Below, one piece after another: positions 1-11,625 of a DNA stretch of 64,000 bases. The stretch comes from Amphibalanus amphitrite (taxonomy: Eukaryota; Arthropoda; Thecostraca; Balanomorpha; Balanidae), in the NCBI RefSeq assembly GCF_019059575.1, contig NW_024881789.1, forward strand, positions 62,001-126,000. The letters run 5' to 3'. Within the stretch, counting starts at the first letter, position 1; each line of letters begins with the position of its first letter. The notes beneath the pieces are model-generated. The model did no database searches. It was not told the origin of the DNA and saw nothing but the letters and a program-made list of their open reading frames with translations. The translations under genes were made by a program, and so were the position numbers.

Positions 1-49
1 GACAATAGCTGCTGACCATAATGATTCGTGCTTGTTTTCCCACAGAAAC

Positions 50-2599
50 ATGATGAAGTTCACAGTGGTTGCCTGGCTATGCATGGCCTTTTTCGTTATT
101 GTTGCTGGCAATGAACATGGTGGGAGAGTTAAAGAAAAGGTAAGCTACAAAATATTTTATTGCTTTGTTAAGAATGGTGTGAATGAATTATTGCATTCCT
201 GCGTTACCATCAAGATCACATTTACTCTGAGTTAATTCCAAGTATAATGTGATGTGTTTGATGGCTTTCGACAGAAACTGAGTGACGAGGATCACTTTGA
301 GGGCGATGAGCACAACGTGGACTACGACCACGACGCTTTCCTGGGCGACGAGGCCAGCGAGTTCGGCAACCTCACCCCGGAGGAGAGCAAGGAGCGGCTC
401 GCGTAAGTATTCAGCTTAAAGTCCTCATTCACATACCCGTACCGAGTAACCACGTCAGTCAAGGAAATCTTTTGTTTTCATTTGTCGCTTATCTATCACT
501 TATCTATCCACTGAGCAATGATAAACTCAGAAAATCTTTCGGTGACCTGAGCGCTGTTTATTCGTGCCGTTTCACAGCGCCATTGTGGACAAGATCGACA
601 CAAACGGTGACGGCGAGATCACGGAGCAGGAGCTGATCGACTGGATCAAGAAGGCGCAGAGCAAGTACCTGGAGGAGGAGGTGCAGCGACAGTGGGAGGT
701 CAGTCGGGTGCTGCTCGCGCCCCGGGAGAGGTCACCTTCTTGTAGAAGAGGTCATCACTGTCGCCTTGTTATGTCAGAGATCGCGGTGTTGACCTCTGTC
801 TTAGCGTACCTACTTATTTTCAGTGCAATGCGATGGACTTATTTACAACCTTCAACTTGGCTTCTTTCGTTCTGTCGTACGAGTACTGACCATCTCCCTC
901 CCATCCCTTCTAGGCGCAGGCGCCGGCCGCCAGCCAGGACAAGGACCACATCTCGTGGGACGACTACCAGCAGACCACGTACGGCTTCATCGGAGAGGCT
1001 GAGGAAGACGGCGCCGAGGCGGCCGACTACAAGAAGATGATTGACCGGGACCGGCGCCGCTGGGACGCCGCCGATCAGGTAACCGGCCCGGATGGAGTAA
1101 AGACGGTAACGGGAGCAGGGGGCGATTAACGGCATGCAGTGCTTGGTGTGGTTGACTGGATGGGCAAAGGGCAGGGCGTGGGGCTAGGATTCCGGAACGT
1201 CCGAAATGAGCCTCTCGTTACAATCAGAATGAACTGTCAGCAGTGAGTAGTTTCTACTGTTGCAATATGTCGTTAAAATTCGTCAATAGGTAGGACGCTG
1301 CCACGGCATTTGACTTATCCCTATTCGGTGTGTGACGTCTGCTGATGATAAGTCATCGGTCGTAACGTGTGTGTCGTAACTGGTTGACGCTGACGCATTC
1401 TCTTGTCTCCACCGCCAGGACAAGGATGGCAAGCTCACGCGCCACGAGTTCAGCACGTTCCTCCACCCGGAGGAGGCCGAACACATGAAGGACGTGGTCG
1501 TCAAGGAAACCATCGAGGATATCGACGTCGACGGAGACGGCAAAATCTCCGTCGATGAGTACATTGGTGAGTGTGGAGCCATCTTTACGGATTGGAGATG
1601 GACCGACGGGGCACGGCTCAGCAGCTCTCTTACGACGTTACTTGCGTTCATAAATCTAATGAATCGGTGCAAGAACGCTGGACGATGAAGTGAACAATCA
1701 TATGCTTGTGCCATGCTGTGGAAAGGAACCTACCCACCCCCTTCCAATCCATCTGAGGTGGTCTGTGTTGAATCCCTAAGTTCTTTAGGAATTAGTGGCA
1801 CATCCACCGCTCGACGTGCTACCGAGTACCCATGCTCCTTCCACTGCTCCACCGTGCTCGCACGCCGCCCTGACAGCCTTCCGTTGTGTTCCCAGGCGAT
1901 ATGTACGACGAGTCGGAGGGAGATGAGCCAGAGTGGGTCCAGCACGAGCGGGAGACGTTCAAAAGTATCCGTGACGCCAATGGAGACGGCTACCTCGACT
2001 TTGACGAGGTAAGCGGATGCTACACGCTCGGATATCGTCGTTTGTTGCAGGGTTTGAATCCTAGGATAAAACTGCTGCCTGTCCACCAGCAGAGTTGTGT
2101 TATGTTGTACCCGTCACGCTATTTATACACCGTCTAACTATTGTCGTGCTCGTCAAGCCAATATTCACTTCAACAAAACAACGAATACCACGAATTTATC
2201 AAGCCCGAAAAGAGGAATAAGTTAAGCTATGAAGATTTGTTGCATACGTTTTAGGAAAGTTTTGTGATTTGATTTTCAGCTCGCTGCATGTTGGTTCGGT
2301 CAAGATCAAGACCAGCTTCATCTTAATGGACTCGCTCCCCGTTTTACACCCGCTGTCACCCGGTTGTCGCCTGTCTGGCATCCCATCTGATTGGCCCGTC
2401 CGTCCGTTTGCCGCAGGTGAAGGCCTGGATCATGCCGGATGACTACGACCACTCCGTGTCGGAGAGCCAGCATCTGATCCACGAGGCGGACGTCAACCGG
2501 GACGGAGTGCTCAGCAAGGAGGAAATTCTCGACAAGTACGATCTATTTGTGGGCTCACAGGCCACGGACTTCGGTGCCGCGCTCCACGACGAACTGTAG
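50..2599 (+). CDS. CALU: Calumenin/reticulocalbin-like ER calcium-binding protein (CREC family)
   Basis: Seven coding exons join in phase: 50-139, 275-402, 578-698, 914-1078, 1419-1566, 1896-2008 and 2417-2599, giving 315 residues, the usual calumenin length. Residues 1-20 form a signal peptide. EF-hand loops are visible at about 80-91 ([12 protein letters not shown]), 167-178 (spanning an intron), 204-215 ([12 protein letters not shown]), 244-255 ([12 protein letters not shown]) and 280-291 ([12 protein letters not shown]); a sixth near 122-133 is degenerate. The protein ends in HDEL, an ER-retention signal. CREC proteins are low-affinity calcium buffers and chaperone partners of the secretory pathway. 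The start ATG lies four bases after an acceptor (cacag at 41-45), so a 5'UTR exon lies left of the window; a second ATG follows directly. Vertebrate calumenin ends HDEF and reticulocalbin HDEL, so the exact member (calumenin, reticulocalbin or insect scf) is inferred from length and exon content. Confidence 0.9.
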
Positions 2600-3245
2600 C
2601 GACATCTATCGGCGCGCGGCGTTAGCAACACCTGCTTAGCGTTCTGGACAAATGCAACGTGATTTCGGAGTTAGATATTTGCTAAACATGCGACATCTGC
2701 TCAGCACGCTAAGCAATAAGGATATGCAAATAGGGTTTCAAAATGCGAGATTAGAAATAGCGACGGCGGGTTTTCTGGAGCTGGGAGCGAGAAGGCTGCA
2801 TGAACAGGGCATGGGGTAGCTAGACAGGAGTTGGAGACGCAGGGTACGTCTGCTTTATTAGTGCTTGCTCTGCTAGTCGGGGCTGAGAGCCTTCAGGGGC
2901 GCGGGCGTGTGTTACAGTGGCACGCGCCGGGCTTTAACGAGAGGCACTACCGGCGCGCCGCTGGTGCTCATATGCTGTATCTCATCTTCATAATTCATTG
3001 TATTAACATGTTGCACCCAGTATGCTGTTACCGAGTGGCGTGGAGTGTTGATGCCGGCGTGCCAATTTTAATGTTTATACAGTTGACACAAATACATTTT
3101 TAGCAATGCTGCTGTTTTCCCATCATTAGGGTCGTGTTACGCCCTTGTCCGAAAATACTATAGTTATTTACTTCCTTTTCCTCGTCCTGGGATTTTTCTT
3201 TCATCGTCACACCCAACCAAAATCCAATTTTAGAACACTGGTTTC
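2600..3245. other. 3'UTR and intergenic spacer after the CREC gene
   Basis: No further coding exon is recognisable between the stop codon of the CREC gene and the target-site duplication of the BEL/Pao element. The first several hundred bases are probably 3'UTR. I found no clean AATAAA in the sequence checked, so the cleavage site is not assigned. Confidence 0.4.
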
Positions 3246-3250
3246 GGGTG

Positions 3251-3546
3251 TGTTGTGAATTATCTGCGCGGAGGCGCTGGCAATGGTCGACGCGTGAGAA
3301 ATTTGAAATGATTGAATTGCGTGAGGTGAAAAATGTCTAGAAAAAAGGGGAGATACTGATGCGATGGCTTGATTTGAATGAAGTGATTGATTAAGTTTTG
3401 CTTTAACGTAAAAGGCCTAGAACGATGAATTAGAAATGATCAACGCGATCATGAAATCACGACAAATGTAAAATATTGTCTGCGACAGTGCAATGTGACT
3501 CAAGATACCATCTGCCTTACCTACGCAATACATCGGTTTTCTAACA
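3251..3546 (+). repeat. Left LTR of the BEL/Pao element
   Basis: This 296-bp direct repeat is matched base for base, by eye, at 10286-10581. It begins with TG and ends with CA, as LTRs do, and abuts the GGGTG duplication at 3246-3250. Confidence 0.95.
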
Positions 3547-3550
3547 TTTC

Positions 3551-3567
3551 TGGCGACCGTGACAGGA
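3551..3567 (+). promoter_or_regulatory. Primer-binding site for tRNA-Arg(UCG)
   Basis: TGGCGACCGTGACAGGA lies four bases after the left LTR. It is complementary to the 3' end of animal arginine tRNA (UCG) including the CCA tail. This is where minus-strand DNA synthesis of the retrotransposon would be primed. The tRNA assignment is from memory of the tRNA sequence. Confidence 0.75.
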
Positions 3568-3568
3568 C

Positions 3569-6500
3569 ATGGAACATTATATAGAGATCGCCGTAAGGCA
3601 GGGGTTGTCCGGTGCAGAAGCACTGCAGTTTGCTGAGAAGCAAGTAGATAGAGAAGAAAGAAGAGAGGAGCGTGAACGTGAACGTGAACGACAAGAAAAG
3701 GAATCCGAAAAAAGGCGACAACATGAACTTGAAATGGAACGAATGAGAATTGAAGCTGACAGGGAAAGCCAGCACAGCAGAAACACCGACGTCAGGTTAG
3801 TGGCAAAAAGACCCAGAATGCCGACATTTGAAGACAGCAAGGACGACATGGACAGTTATCTTAGCAGATTCGAAAGGATTGCTGAGATAAATCAGTGGCC
3901 TCGCGAAGACTGGGCTGCAAATTTAAGCGCGTTACTTACTGGCCAAGCACTTGACACATACTCACGGCTAAGCAGGGAGGATGCCGATGATTATGATATT
4001 CTTAAGACGGCTCTACTGAACAGGTATGGCCTGACAGGCGAAGGCTACCGTAAAAAACTGCGTGACGCGAGACCCGAACTTAACGAAACTCCAGCGCAGT
4101 TTATCACCCGGCTGAACAGCTACGCCCGTGTCCGGACAAAATTTCGTCTGACATTTTTTCGTCGGACAGTTTTTCGTCCGCAGATTTTCGTCCGACTTTT
4201 TTTCGTCTCGCATTTTTTCGTCTGTACATTTTTTCGTCTGTGCATTTTTTCGTCTGTACATTTTTTCGTCCGGACATTTTTTCGTTCGTATATTTTTTCG
4301 TCTGTACATATTTTCGTCCGGACATTTTTTCGTCTGTGCATCCAAGGTTGAGTGAAAACATACTACAATGCTATTCAACTGTGAGGCAAATGACGTCATA
4401 ATGATACTCGGGGCGAAGCAGTGCAGTGCCGAAGGCAATGCCTTAGGAGAGATTACAGGCAATGGTAAGTCAAATATTTTTAGGTTAAGTGGTGTTGTGT
4501 ATCTGGCTTCAGGCCGAAGGCCTGAAGCCTGATGCATAACCACTTAACCTAAAAATATTTGACTTACCATTGCTTGCAATCTATTCATGCAAGTAACTTT
4601 TTCCTTATCCCCCGGTAGGCAAACATCAGTAGGTAAGGTTAGGTAAGGTTAGGTTAGGTTAGGTTAGGTTAGGTTAGGTTAGGTTAGGTTAGGTTAGGTT
4701 AGGTTACGTTAAAATTGTAGACGAAAAAATGTCCGGACGAAAAAACGCACAGACGAAAAAATATACGAACGAAAAAATGTCCGGACGAAAAAATGTACAG
4801 ACGAAAAAATGTACAGACGAAAAAATGCACAGACGAAAAAATGTACAGACGAAAAAATGCGAGACGAAAAAAAGTCGGACGAAAATCTGCGGAGGAAAAA
4901 TTGTCCGACGAAAATCTGCTGGACGAAAAGCCGTCATGGAATCGCTACGCCACTCGCTGGGTTGACTTAACCGACACCGAGCACTCTTACAATGCCTTGC
5001 GAGATCTTTTAATCCTAGAACAGTTTTTTGAGTGTTGCCCAAAACAATTGGAGGTGTACCTGAAGGAAAAGGGTGTTAACCCTCGCCCGCACATGCCATT
5101 TTCCCATCCTAGAACGCACATGGGGGGGGGGTGGTTGCCACCCCCCCGCGCCATTTCGTTCCTGTTGGAGATAGAGCTTAGCGGTAAAGACCAAAAAGAT
5201 TCTTTGGGAAGAGACGAATCCAATGATACCCAGTTTTACCTTCTCAGGTCAGTCATTGACCTTCCAGGTCAGGTCAAACTAAAAAATGTTGCTGTTTTGG
5301 GTCACCGTTGGGTATCAAGTGCGCTGCTCATCATATACCGATAACGATGCCGTTTTCTGGTGCCAAGCCAGCTAGAACCTCTTTCTCACACTACCCGACC
5401 AGGTTTTTGCTGCTGAGGTCATTTCAGGTCAAGTTAGGTCAAGGTCAATTATATGTGTTTGTATGTCTGTGTGTGTCTGTGTGTATACTGATGTGTGCAC
5501 CGATTGTTTATGGGTCCATATTACATGAAATCATGATCTGAGAAGCTTTTACCAAAAATGCAGTCAAAAAACTTCACAAAAAGTAAATTCCGCTTGCCTA
5601 AAACGCAATTATCTTAGATGACCTAGGTTGACCTTGACCTTGACCTTGACATCTGTACATCGTCGAACAACATGTTCCATGATGGGTGGGAGGTAAGACT
5701 GGTAAAAAAGGCCGAAATCAAGGTGTCAAAAGCTCACAAGGCCCATAGCCAACGCAAGATGTCGAGAATTGGCCATTTGGGTCATGACATGACCTGAAAA
5801 ACAAGGTCATATCTCCGAAACCAAAGGTCACAGAAACTTGAAATTTTCAGTGGACATCAAGAAAGGATAGAGGAGCAGCTATACGAAAAATCAGCCTTCT
5901 AGCTCTAAAAATGTTGAGTGCAGAGCAGAAAGACTACCTGGGGGGGGGGGTGTGTGGCAACCACCCCCCCCCCCCATGTGCGGGCGAGGGTTAATGAGCT
6001 GACAGAACTGGCTGAGTATACGCGGACCTATACAGAAGCACACGGACGCTCGTTTCACAGTCTATGCAAAACCACGGCAGCTGCCTCAGCGGCAGACAGA
6101 AGTCTGCCGGAGAGACGCGCGAGCCCCTTCGGTTCCGCCACTGCCCTAAGAGCTTCTCGCCAGGAGTCACCACCACGCTGTACCTTTTGCGAGTACCCGC
6201 ACCCCGCAGAAGACTGCCGGAAGGCCAGAAACTGGACCATCGCGGAGAGACGTGACCGGTTAAGACGCGTGGGCGCCTGTTACTGGTGCTTGGAGAACGG
6301 ACATCGAGCGTCGGAGTGCTCTGCTGGCAAGCCACGATGCACTAAGTGTAGCGGAAGGCATTCTGTGCTCCTATGTGGTGACTCAGCTGGAACCGCTAGC
6401 AATGCCGCCACCTCAGCAGCTATTTCTGTAGAACCAGCGGGCACTGAAAGCAACGTCACTGTGACAGCAGCTAGCACGGCTAAGCGGAGCAAAGTCCTGA

Positions 6501-9500
6501 TGCAGACCGCACAGGTGAGGGCAACTGGCGAGCTTAGTGAAAAAACAGTTCGAATCATGCTTGACTCAGGTAGCAACCAAACGTTCATTAGAACGGCAGT
6601 AGCTCGCGAGCTTGGATGTCGTGTTCTAAGCAGTGAACATTTGAAAGTTGAAACCTTTGGAGGAAGCAAGACAACACAATGTTTGACCAACAGAGTACAG
6701 CTAAGCCTGAGAGCTGAAGCTCAATCGGGCATCGTACTAACCGCCTACGAGGTGCCAGAGATATGTGCCGCACCCCCGACCATCGTGACCTCCGACCTAA
6801 AAGCGTATCCACACCTTACCGGACTCAAGCTGGCGGAACCACCAGGAGAACACGATAGTCGAGACGTGGATATCCTGATCGGACTAGACTACTTTCAAAA
6901 CATTGTCGACGGAAGAATGAAGGTTGGTCCAGCAGGGCCGGTAGCAATGGGCTCTATTTTCGGATGGATCCTCGCTGGACGGGTACATTCGGAACACGTG
7001 GGTGCGGCCCCAGCTGCAGCAGTCAACTTCATCCGTGCCGACACAAGAAGTCTGCTTGAGGATCTATGGAGTCTAGAAGGCATTGGAATCGGTTCAGATG
7101 GAGTAAGCGGGACAAACAAAGAATCGGAAGAGAATGAACAGGCGCTGAAACACTTCCAAGAAACGTGCACTCGTCTACCTGATGGGCGCTACGAAAACCG
7201 ATGGCCATGGAAAGAGGGGGGAGCGCAGGGTCTGCCAACCAACGAAAAACACGCTGTAATTCGGCTAGAAGCCTGTGAAGCCGCTTTGAGGAAAACTGGA
7301 CGCCTGCAGGAGTATGATGATGCCATTCAGAACTATCTGGAGGCCGGCCATGCAGAGCGAGTACCACTGGAGCCAGACGGACCAGTCCATGTGTTGCCGC
7401 ACCACGCAGTCTACAAGAAGGGAAAAATACGCGTGGTCTTCGACGCCGCCGCTGGTCATCCGAAGGCACTCAACGACTTCATCCGAGCAGGTCCCAATCT
7501 TATTGCCGACCTTACGGGTGTGTTACTGAGGTTCCGCTCAAACAACATCGGTCTCACTGCTGACCTTGAGAAAGCCTTCCTGCAGCTGTCACTCCACCCT
7601 AGTGATCGTGATGTCACCAGGTTCCTCTGGAGGGAGAAGGCGTGCGACCTCAAGCCGACCACCTACAGGATGAAAAGAGTCCTGTTCGGGGTGAATGCCT
7701 CGCCGTTCTTGCTGCAGGCGACGCTAAGGCAGCACCTCACACATTTTAAGCGTTCCGATCCTGAACTGGTTGACCGACTCATCAGGGACATCTACTGTGA
7801 TGATTTAATCACTAGCGTTGCTTCAGAGGAAGAAGCACGCTGTGTGAAGGAAAGGACAGTCCAAATATTCAGTGAAGCTCAGATGAATATGACAAAATGG
7901 ACTACCAGCTTCCAGCCAACTGACCCCCAGGAGCTAGCCAACTGCTCAAACAGCGAACGAAAGGTGCTCGGAGTGAGCTGGGCCCCAACCACAGATCATC
8001 TAGTGGTTGAAACTGATCAGCTGGCTCAACTTGGAAGTTGTCTGCCAGAGACAAAGAGGAGCATCCTGAAGATTACGGCGAGATTCTATGACCCACTGGG
8101 ACTCCTGAATCCTGTGTCGGTGCGGGCTAAGATGATGCTCAAAGCACTCTGGAAGGAGGGCAAGGGATGGGATGAAGCTCTTCCTAGTGCCGTCCAGTGC
8201 CAGTGGAGAAAGTGGCTCCGTGAACTCCGCACTTTGGGAAAGTTTTCCATTCCTAGAAACTGTGCGCTGGCCGAGAGACCGTACCAGATTCACGTATTCT
8301 GTGATGCAAGTAAAGAAGCCTATGCAGCCGTCCTCTACATCAGAAGTGAGCATTCGGAGCAGTGTGCAAGTACCTACTTGCTCATCAGCAAGTCACGTCT
8401 TTCGCCGAGTCAAGAAATCACCATTCCAAGGCTCGAGCTTACGGCAGCTCTGATCGGCGCACGGCTTCTAGCCTATGTGAAGAAACAGCTAACTGTGCCA
8501 CCCCAGAAAAGCTTCCTATGGACAGACTCCATGGTGGCTCTCAGCTGGATCAACAGCGACGCGGATAGATGGGGCGTGTACGTGAGGAATCGCGTGCAGG
8601 AGCTACAAGAGCTGACCGCCGCAGAGGAATGGGGACACTGCCCCGGAAACGAGAACCCGGCGGACCTGCCCTCCCGAGGTACGTCAGCGGACCGCCTGAA
8701 CGGTGACCTCTGGTTGCACGGACCAGAGTGGCTCAGACAGCACGAGTCACAATGGCCCCAGAAAAGGGATTCTGAGCCCGAACCATCACAGTGTCAGCTG
8801 GAAGAAAGGAAGCAAGCTCTGGTGGTACTTAGTGACAGTTCTGGAACGCAGCAGCTCTTTGATCCGGTCGGCTACGGCTCCTTGAAACGTTTACTCAACG
8901 TGACAGCTTGGGTACTGAGATGGGTACACAACTGCAGACAAGACGGCAGACAAGACAGGAAAACGGGACCACTGGTGGCCGAAGAGGTAGAAGGCGCGTT
9001 GGAATACTGGATCAAAGCTGCGCAATCAAAGTTCCATGAAGACGTGTCAGCGCTGAGAAAGGGACAGCCGCTGTCTCCAAAGTCGCGCCTGCATAGTCTT
9101 GGTGCCAGACTAGAGAACGGTATACTGAAGAAAGAGGGTCGTCTCCAAGAGGCCCTTCTGAATGATGAAGAGAAGCACCCCATCATTCTGCCGTCGGATC
9201 ACCGACTAGTACAGCTACTCGTTGAAGACACTCATCTGCGGCTGTGCCATGCCGGCGTGCAGCAGGTGTTGAGTGCGCTCAGGGACAGATATTGGATTCT
9301 GCGAGGCCGCCAGGTGGTCCGGTCAGTGTTACGAAGCTGTCAAAGGTGCCTGATTTTCCGTGCACAACCTCTTGGCCAAGTGGTAGCACCTCTACCAAGC
9401 ACCAGGACTCGCCCCTCACAACCCTTTAGTCACATCGGTGTGGACCTTGGAGGACCACTGCTGGTCCGTGGGGGAGCAGGTCATCAAGCTTCAAGGCTGT

Positions 9501-10258
9501 ATTTTGTGGTATTCACGTGTGCGGTTACGCGCGCGCTCCATCTAGAGCTAGTTTCGTCACAGGGGACCGAGGACTTCATCCAGGCTTACCGCAGATTTGC
9601 AGCCCGCAGAGGAAAGCCCAGAAGTGTGTTGAGCGACAACGCAAAAAACTTCAAGGGAGCGGCTAAGGTTTTAGCGACTGAGGGCGTGAGCTGGCACTTC
9701 ATTGTTGAGCGAGCCCCCTGGTGGGGGGGCTTTTGGGAGCGGTTGGTTGGACTAACCAAGGCTGCCCTCCGCAGAACACTTGGCAGTGCCCTTCTCGGTA
9801 GGGAAGAGCTCGAGACAGTTCTCTGCCAGATCGAGAGCGCTATCAACCAGCGCCCTCTGACAGCCGTCACTGACGACCCGAGTGACCAGCAGCCGCTCAG
9901 ACCTGCCGACTTCCTAAGGTGTCCACTGGGAGGAGCAGAGGAAGAGGAGGACGATCTCCGAGGCCGGCGGCGTTACCAGACTAGAGTTGCGGTGCACCTT
10001 TGGAGACGCTGGCAGAGAGAATACCTGAGAAATCTGAGAGATTTCCAACACAGACAGCTGATCCGAGAAGCAGCTATCGGTGACTTAGTACTCGTCGAGG
10101 GAGAGCAGTCCAACCGGTTAACATGGAAGACCGGTGTCATCACAGCGCTACACACTGGCCGAGATGGACGAGTGCGATCGGCGACACTGCGCACCACAGA
10201 GGGTGACCGACGGCGGCCAGTACAAAGACTTTATTTACTTGAGGGTAGCAGATGCTGA
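3569..10258 (+). CDS. BEL/Pao gag-pol polyprotein, interrupted by two transposon insertions
   Basis: The frame runs through 3569-4126, 4952-5079 and 5995-10258; the gaps are a foldback element and a TTAA MITE, each with one copy of its target duplication. The joins keep frame, for about 1,649 codons. The Gag part starts with a charged, Glu/Arg-rich coiled-coil stretch. The main segment holds CCHC-type knuckles (for example CYWCLENGHRASEC), an aspartyl protease motif (LDSGSNQTFI), reverse transcriptase with YCDD, RNase H (FCDAS, WTDSM), integrase with an HHCC zinc region, the DDE core (GVDLGG, LSDNAKNF, WGGFWERLVG) and the C-terminal DUF5641-like region typical of Pao elements. The ATG is 2 bases after the primer-binding site. 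No stop lies in the pol segment. As it stands the polyprotein cannot be made without read-through of the insertions. Confidence 0.9.
4459..4573. repeat. Perfect 35-bp inverted repeat with an inner 11-bp hairpin
   Basis: Positions 4459-4493 are the exact reverse complement of 4539-4573. Inside the loop, 4505-4515 (GGCTTCAGGCC) pairs with 4519-4529 around a 3-base loop. The whole could extrude as a cruciform or fold as a long RNA hairpin. Confidence 0.9.
4631..4706 (+). repeat. Interstitial (TTAGG)n telomere-type repeat
   Basis: About a dozen tandem TTAGG pentamers, preceded by a few TAAGG variants, lie inside the foldback element. TTAGG is the ancestral arthropod telomere repeat. Its place here is interstitial, next to the inverted right arm. 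Confidence 0.9.
5076..5994. mobile_element. TTAA-flanked MITE (family A, GCACATG ends) inside the BEL/Pao gag
   Basis: TTAA is duplicated at 5076-5079 and 5991-5994. The ends are CCCTCGCCCGCACATG and its inverse, each leading into a G-tract/C-tract hairpin with loop TGGTTGCCA. The TTAA duplication and tips beginning CCC are features of piggyBac-type elements. There is no transposase frame. Several TGACCT/AGGTCA motifs lie inside (around 5245-5275, 5415-5450, 5620-5650, 5785-5830). Removing the element with one TTAA restores the host element's frame. Confidence 0.9.
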
Positions 10259-10285
10259 GCGTGCCGCCGGTCACGTGGGGGAGGG

Positions 10286-10581
10286 TGTTGTGAATTATCT
10301 GCGCGGAGGCGCTGGCAATGGTCGACGCGTGAGAAATTTGAAATGATTGAATTGCGTGAGGTGAAAAATGTCTAGAAAAAAGGGGAGATACTGATGCGAT
10401 GGCTTGATTTGAATGAAGTGATTGATTAAGTTTTGCTTTAACGTAAAAGGCCTAGAACGATGAATTAGAAATGATCAACGCGATCATGAAATCACGACAA
10501 ATGTAAAATATTGTCTGCGACAGTGCAATGTGACTCAAGATACCATCTGCCTTACCTACGCAATACATCGGTTTTCTAACA
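10286..10581 (+). repeat. Right LTR of the BEL/Pao element
   Basis: This is the same 296-bp sequence as 3251-3546. It is preceded by a polypurine tract ending at 10285 and followed by the GGGTG target duplication at 10582-10586. Confidence 0.95.
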
Positions 10582-10586
10582 GGGTG

Positions 10587-11300
10587 TGCAGTTTCCATCA
10601 AAAGTCTGGGTCTGACTGTGGATCACCTATCACAAGTTTCAGGATGTTTTTATCAATGACACGCCCGGTTTGGGTTACCGGGCAGTGATAGCTTTGAGAT
10701 GACATGGTCAAATCACGGTATATTGTACGATTCCACCACCCGCAGGAGCCGTGACGGTCGCGTGATTCGCCTGAAGGGGAGCGGGGTGTGACGTAAGATA
10801 CCCACGGCGTGGGAATGTTGCTGAATTCGCCTGTGCAACCGGCATCAGCGGGGACAGTTGCCGGGTCCGGCTGACGTCAATACACAATGGCTGTCAGTTC
10901 ACGAGACTGCCTTGGAGAACAGCTAACAATGTTGCTGGGGGGTCGCCAATAGAGCACTGCAATGGGAAAAGAGCTTTTCAGGTTTGAAAAGTGTGCAGGA
11001 GGTGTTGATTGGGCTGCACCAAATGCATTGAAACGTATAGTCATTGTCACCATTCCGTTGTGACAGAGAAGCGAAAACGAAAACTGGAACTTCGCTAAAT
11101 GGCGAAATTCTGTAGGTATTCTGGTTTTCACACGGTGCATTTATCTGGTGATCTGATCATCTGGAAACGGTTGTGGTAACATGAAACCTGCTAAATTTAA
11201 TGCAGAATGCTTACTTATATGCATAGCAATCAGCTATTCCGTGCGTTTACGTGTCTCACACTCCGACCGTTTTTCTGCGTTTTTCCGCGTCAAATACTCT
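10587..11300. other. Intergenic spacer, nothing recognised
   Basis: Only short open frames without family resemblance are present. I see no RNA gene, repeat boundary or promoter. Confidence 0.4.
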
Positions 11301-11304
11301 GCCG

Positions 11305-11625
11305 AGACATGCGGCACAGCATCATCCAGGCGTTTGATGTCAGAGACATCTGTAGGCTGGAATAGAAACTACTGGGCAATGCGGCACAGCATGGTCCAGG
11401 CGGACTACTAGGGACATCTGTTGGCTGGAATAGGAACTATTGGGCTATGCGGCACAGCATGATCCAGGCGGACGACTACTAGGGACATCTGTTGGCTGGA
11501 AAAGAAACTACTGGGCTATGCGGCACAGCATGATACAGGCGGGCGACCACTAGGGACATTTGTTGGCTGAAAAAGAAACTACTGGGCTATGCGGCACAGC
11601 ATGATTGAGGCGGACGATGCGAGAT
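11305..11625 (+). repeat. Tandem repeat of about 64 bp, five copies
   Basis: The unit contains ATGCGGCACAGCATGATCC, GGGACATCTGTTGGCTGGAA and GAAACTACTGGGC. Five copies follow each other with small substitutions and indels; the first and last are the most diverged. The unit has no coding sense that I recognise. Confidence 0.85.

Larger units (their letters stand above)
4127..4943. mobile_element. Foldback element with 16-bp repeat arms and a (TTAGG)n core
   Basis: The element sits between two copies of GCTACGCC (4119-4126 and 4944-4951), an 8-bp target duplication. The left arm (about 4127-4342) is about 13 degenerate copies of a 16-bp unit of the form CATTTTTTCGTCTGTA. The right arm (about 4722-4930) is the same array inverted. 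Between them are a 35-bp perfect inverted repeat, and a TTAGG array. There is no transposase, so the element is non-autonomous. The 8-bp duplication fits hAT-, P- or Galileo/foldback-type mobilisation. Confidence 0.85.
3251..10581 (+). mobile_element. Full-length BEL/Pao LTR retrotransposon, with two nested insertions
   Basis: Two 296-bp LTRs (3251-3546 and 10286-10581) start TGTTGTGAAT and end TTTTCTAACA and look identical by eye. They are flanked by the 5-bp duplication GGGTG (3246-3250 and 10582-10586). A primer-binding site follows the left LTR and a purine tract (GTGGGGGAGGG) precedes the right LTR. The internal region encodes Gag with zinc knuckles, protease, reverse transcriptase, RNase H and integrase in the BEL/Pao order. 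Two younger elements interrupt gag: a foldback element (4127-4943) and a TTAA MITE (5080-5990). Identical LTRs imply a recent insertion. Confidence 0.95.

Noticed and set aside
4127-4342. A CRISPR-like array of regularly spaced repeats
   Set aside because: The units are contiguous with no unique spacers, in a eukaryotic transposon arm.
4631-4706. A true chromosome end marked by TTAGG
   Set aside because: The tract is short and is enclosed by the arms of a foldback element with target duplications on both sides.
4013-5042. Lys/Thr/Arg-rich frames (such as repeated KKCTDEKM) on both strands
   Set aside because: They are translations of the 16-bp arms of the foldback element, inverted copies of each other.
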